DNA from: Chloroflexia bacterium
GTDB taxonomy: Bacteria > Chloroflexota > Chloroflexia > Thermomicrobiales > JALYUS01
DNA: 10,349 nucleotides
Assembly (NCBI GenBank): GCA_025928215.1
Contig: JAICJW010000134.1
Coordinates: forward strand, 1 to 10,349
Reading direction: 5' to 3'
Below, in pieces: positions 6,569 to 10,349 of this stretch. The number at the start of each line of letters is the position of its first letter. Position 1 is the first letter of the stretch. The notes under the pieces were generated by a model. The model was not told where the DNA came from, did no database searches, and was given only the letters and a program-made list of their open reading frames with translations. Made by a program: the position numbers and the translations under genes.

Positions 6569-6802
6569 GTGGCATTTGATGTAGATGCGGCAAAGCGGCT
6601 CGGTGCAGGTATTTCGATCGGCGTTGGCGCGATCGGCCCTGGCATCGGCATTGGTATCGCGGCAATGGGCGCGACGCAGGCGGTTGCCCGCAATCCAGAA
6701 GCGGTCGCGGATATCCGAACGACCTTCATCATCGGTATCGGTCTGGCGGAAGCGTGCGCGATTTACGCGTTCGTTATCGCGCTCATTCTGCTCTTCGTCT
6801 AA
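6569..6802 (+). CDS. atpE: F-type ATP synthase subunit c (rotor ring proteolipid)
   Basis: This 77-residue hairpin protein forms the rotating c ring. Helix 1 (about 12-37) has the glycine ladder G23-x-G25-x-G27-x-G29 needed for tight ring packing. The cytoplasmic loop has Arg41-Asn42-Pro43, the contact site for gamma and epsilon. Helix 2 (about 52-77) carries the ion-binding carboxylate Glu61. The residue after Glu61 is Ala, and the helix-1 position matching the Na+-site Gln of sodium-type rings is Ile28. I therefore infer proton coupling. The start codon is GTG, but the Shine-Dalgarno is perfect (AAGGAGG). The gene is bounded by two intergenic hairpins, at 6476-6495 and 6813-6848. Confidence 0.98.
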   Translation: MAFDVDAAKRLGAGISIGVGAIGPGIGIGIAAMGATQAVARNPEAVADIRTTFIIGIGLAEACAIYAFVIALILLFV

Positions 6803-6812
6803 CATGGCTGCT

Positions 6813-6848
6813 GCCGGATAGTGTTGGCCGCGTGCCGCACTATCCGGC
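6813..6848 (+). other. Long perfect hairpin between atpE and atpF
   Basis: GCCGGATAGTG (6813-6823) and CACTATCCGGC (6838-6848) are perfect 11-bp inverted arms around a 14-base loop that can itself add a few GC pairs (GGC/GCC). The stem begins 10 bases after the atpE stop, and no U-run follows. It fits a 3' protective or processing hairpin for the atpE message better than a terminator, because atpF follows 43 bases later. Confidence 0.7.
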
Positions 6849-6891
6849 GCGCTATCAAGACGATGAGCGAACGCGGAAGCGAGTATCACGC

Positions 6892-7404
6892 ATGAGTGGA
6901 TTAGGAATCCGAGTCCCTGATCTCATCTTCCAGATTATTGCCTTCATCCTGCTGGTCTGGGTGCTCAATCGCTATGCCTTCAAGCCGATTTTGAAGGTGC
7001 TCGACGAGCGGGCGACGAAGGTGCGCGAGAGTTTAGAGGCAGCGGAGCGCGCCCGCGCCGAAGTCGCGCAGGCCGAGCAGCGCAGCCTTGAGGAACTACA
7101 GACCGCCCGCGTGCAGGCACAGGAAATCGTGGCGCGTGCCCGCGAGCAGAGCGAGCAGACCATCGCGCAGTCCCGTGCCGCCGCGCGTGAAGAGGCCGAG
7201 AAAGTGAAGGCACAGTTCGAGACGCAAATACATGCCGATCAGGCACGCGCCCGCGACGAACTGCGCCACGAAGTCGCGGACCTCGCGATCCTCGCCGCCA
7301 GCCGCGTCGTGCGCCGTTCGCTCGATCCGGAGCAACACCGGCAATTGATCGAAGAGACGCTACGCGAGGCTGTGGACGGCCAGCAAGGTCGGGCGGCAGA
7401 TTAG
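6892..7404 (+). CDS. atpF: F-type ATP synthase subunit b (peripheral stalk)
   Basis: Subunit b anchors the stator: one N-terminal membrane helix and a long coiled coil that reaches up to delta and alpha. The chosen 170-residue form starts at ATG 6892. Residues 9-28 are the hydrophobic helix (PDLIFQIIAF...), followed by the typical NRYAFKPILKVLDER (26-40). From about 36 to 145 the protein is a continuous charged Ala/Glu/Arg/Gln coiled coil, and the end 125-158 matches the delta-binding region. The frame stays open back to 6754, but that extension would overlap atpE and the intergenic hairpin and adds an unrelated basic peptide, so it is rejected. The Shine-Dalgarno is weak (GGAAGCGAG, 6875-6883), which fits a subunit needed in two copies. 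Its TAG stop directly abuts the first heptamer repeat unit. Only one b gene is present here, implying a homodimer. Confidence 0.95.
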   Translation: MSGLGIRVPDLIFQIIAFILLVWVLNRYAFKPILKVLDERATKVRESLEAAERARAEVAQAEQRSLEELQTARVQAQEIVARAREQSEQTIAQSRAAAREEAEKVKAQFETQIHADQARARDELRHEVADLAILAASRVVRRSLDPEQHRQLIEETLREAVDGQQGRAAD

Positions 7405-7492
7405 TAGCCAGTAGTCAGTGGTCAGTAATCAGTTGAAATTCGAGGCGCTTCGCGCGCTTTATATCTGACTACTGGCTACTGACTACTGGCTA
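7405..7492. repeat. Inverted array of 7-base repeats, copy 2 (TAGTCAG / CTGACTA)
   Basis: Left arm 7405-7432 holds four units: TAGCCAG, TAGTCAG, TGGTCAG, TAATCAG. Right arm 7465-7492 holds CTGACTA, CTGGCTA, CTGACTA, CTGGCTA. The 32-base centre contains a small GCGC/GCGC stem. Bases 7404-7425 can pair with 7472-7493 with two mismatches over 22. It sits between the atpF stop codon and atpH, inside the operon. There is no U-tract after it, so termination is not evident; attenuation or RNA processing is possible. Same design as 3331-3481. Confidence 0.88.
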
Positions 7493-7515
7493 CGAGTGAC
7501 CGAAGGGAACGACGA

Positions 7516-8055
7516 ATGCCAGCAAATGCGGCCGCACGGCGCTACGCGCAAGCGGTCTTCGACATTGGAAAAGAGCAAAACACCCTGACGGTATGGGATG
7601 TAGATCTGCGGATTATCCGGGAAACGATCATGGCGGACCCTTCGTTGATGCGGGTACTCGGCAACCCGGAAACCTCGCCGGCGGAGCAGCAGCAACTCGT
7701 GAAGCGGCTGTTTTCTACGCCGCTCACGCCTGTCGCGTACAATTTTGTCCGGCTCCTCCTCCGCAACCGCCGGCTGACGCTGGCGCCGCAGATCCAGGAG
7801 GCGTTCGACGAAATGTATCTCGCCGAGCAGGGCATCGCCTATGCGGACGTGACGACGGCGATCCCGCTCGATCCGGCGGAAGAGGCGCGCGTCGCGGAAT
7901 CGCTGACGCGCTTCACCGGCAAGACGATCAAATTGCGCACGCATGTTGATCCCGAAATCATCGGCGGTATCCTCGCCCGCGTGGGCGATCAGTTGATAGA
8001 TGGCACTGTGACCTCACAGCTCCGCCAACTCAAGAACCGCCTCGACGCGGTCTAA
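7516..8055 (+). CDS. atpH: F-type ATP synthase subunit delta (OSCP-like)
   Basis: Delta joins the b stalk to the top of the alpha/beta head. The 179-residue length is normal. The N-terminal helical domain (about 5-105) begins with AARRYAQAVFDIGKE (6-20), as expected for the alpha-binding bundle. The C-terminal part has the family signature VDPEIIGGILARVGDQLIDG (143-162) followed by the TSQLRQLKNRL end, which contacts subunit b. ATG 7516 is preceded by AGGGA (7504-7508) at 7 bases. It follows the second heptamer array by 23 bases and precedes atpA by 18 bases, so F1-side translation starts right after that repeat. Confidence 0.96.
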   Translation: MPANAAARRYAQAVFDIGKEQNTLTVWDVDLRIIRETIMADPSLMRVLGNPETSPAEQQQLVKRLFSTPLTPVAYNFVRLLLRNRRLTLAPQIQEAFDEMYLAEQGIAYADVTTAIPLDPAEEARVAESLTRFTGKTIKLRTHVDPEIIGGILARVGDQLIDGTVTSQLRQLKNRLDAV

Positions 8056-8073
8056 CAGCAGTGGAGGTTTCTC

Positions 8074-9630
<1,557 letters not shown>

Positions 9631-9641
9631 GGGAGTGAGCG

Positions 9642-10349
9642 ATGCCTAGCGAACGCGACATCCGGACGCGCATCCGCTCCGTCCGCAATGTCTCCCAGAT
9701 CACCCGCGCGATGGAGATGGTCGCCGCATCGAAAATGCGGCGCGCGCACCAGCGGGTCGGTGCGAGCCGCCCCTACAGCGAGCGATTGCGCGCGATGCTC
9801 GCCGATGTCGCCGCGGCGGCGAGTGGCGCGGAGGCGCGGGAATATCCGCTGTTGCGCCAGCGCCCAATGCGCCGCGTCGAGGTGATCCTCGTCACGGGGG
9901 AGCGCGGCCTTGCGGGGAGCCTCAACTCGAACATCATCCGGCGCGCGTCGCGCTTCCTCGTTGATGAGATGGAGTCCCAGCATATTGACGCCCAACTGAT
10001 CACGGTCGGGCGCAAGGGGCGCGATTTCATGCGCCGCTATCAGCGTGAAATCGCCGCCGAGTTTATCGCCATCGGCGACCGACCGACCCTCTCGGATGTC
10101 ACGCCCATCGCGCGGATCGCGATGGACGATTACATTAATGAGCGCGTGGATGCGGTCTACATCGCCTACACGCGCTATGTCAACACGCTGACCCAGCGGC
10201 CCGAGCTGGTGAAAATCCTGCCTATCGAGCCGCCGGAAGAACAGGCGAAGGGCGCGCACAGCGAGTATCTGTTCGAGCCGAGCGCGGAGGCCGTCCTGCA
10301 ACAGATATTGCCGCGCTTCGTGGAAATCTCGGTCTATCAGGCAATTCTC
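9642..10349 (+). CDS. atpG: F-type ATP synthase subunit gamma (3' end outside window)
   Basis: Gamma is the central rotating shaft that couples the c ring to F1. The first 236 residues are visible and the frame is open to the last base; family members are usually near 290 residues, so roughly the last fifth is missing. The N-terminal helix has the signature RDIRTRIRSVRNVSQITRAM (5-24) continuing into EMVAASKMRRA (25-35), the long antiparallel shaft helix. The Rossmann-like central domain starts at about 78 (RVEVILVTGERGLAGSLNSN, 78-97). The C-terminal shaft helix begins at about 205 (HSEYLFEPS). ATG 9642 follows the atpA stop by 11 bases with GGGAG (9631-9635) at 6 bases, so translation is closely coupled to atpA. 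atpD and atpC would be expected next. Confidence 0.97.
   Translation, partial: MPSERDIRTRIRSVRNVSQITRAMEMVAASKMRRAHQRVGASRPYSERLRAMLADVAAAASGAEAREYPLLRQRPMRRVEVILVTGERGLAGSLNSNIIRRASRFLVDEMESQHIDAQLITVGRKGRDFMRRYQREIAAEFIAIGDRPTLSDVTPIARIAMDDYINERVDAVYIAYTRYVNTLTQRPELVKILPIEPPEEQAKGAHSEYLFEPSAEAVLQQILPRFVEISVYQAIL

Noticed and set aside
6754..6891. N-terminal extension of AtpF
   Set aside because: It would overlap atpE and the intergenic hairpin and adds a basic peptide before a normal b-subunit start.
7405..7492. The atpF-atpH inverted array as an intrinsic terminator
   Set aside because: No U-tract follows and it would cut off delta, alpha and gamma from the operon promoter; no new promoter is evident before atpH.

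Overview
The window is GC-rich bacterial chromosomal DNA carrying ten protein genes, nine on the + strand and one on the - strand. Half of them (acylase, MBL-fold gene, pyrG, atpI/atpZ, atpE) start with GTG. Gene content and protein style suggest a Chloroflexota-like bacterium. The best hints are the short COG2220-type MBL protein, the AtpZ-like protein, the long AtpB and the single atpF, but no 16S gene is present and this placement is tentative. I see no rRNA, tRNA, CRISPR array, insertion sequence or phage gene. No gene-free stretch exceeds 300 bases; the largest gap is the 236-base divergent intergenic region at 2467-2702.

Layout. Positions 1-40 form a long hairpin just downstream of the - strand gene, probably its terminator cut by the window edge. 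Positions 70-2466 (-) encode a membrane-anchored penicillin-acylase-family Ntn hydrolase. Positions 2467-2702 are a divergent control region with a good + strand promoter. Positions 2703-3326 encode a small MBL-fold protein whose metal-ligand positions appear to be replaced, a likely pseudoenzyme. Positions 3327-3488 hold an inverted array of 7-base repeats that ends in the pyrG ribosome binding site. Positions 3489-5162 are pyrG (CTP synthase). A strong extended -10 promoter at 5181-5209 and a leader hairpin then open the F-type ATP synthase operon: atpI/atpZ, atpB (a), atpE (c), atpF (b), atpH (delta), atpA (alpha), atpG (gamma, cut by the window end).

How the genes work together. The atp genes encode the Fo rotor and stator (a, b, c), the delta connector and the alpha and gamma parts of F1. 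Beta and epsilon would be expected just beyond the right edge. The c subunit has the carboxylate and flanking residues of a proton-type ring. The Fo part of the operon is unusually rich in RNA structure: hairpins sit between atpB and atpE and between atpE and atpF, and a second inverted heptamer array separates atpF from atpH. Together with a perfect Shine-Dalgarno in front of atpE, this looks like a layout that tunes subunit stoichiometry after transcription.

Most of the window is well-understood housekeeping DNA. The parts most worth a second look are the degenerate MBL protein, the two heptamer inverted arrays, the hairpin-bounded atpE unit, the shared promoter design, and the insertion and His/Asp-rich tail of AtpB.
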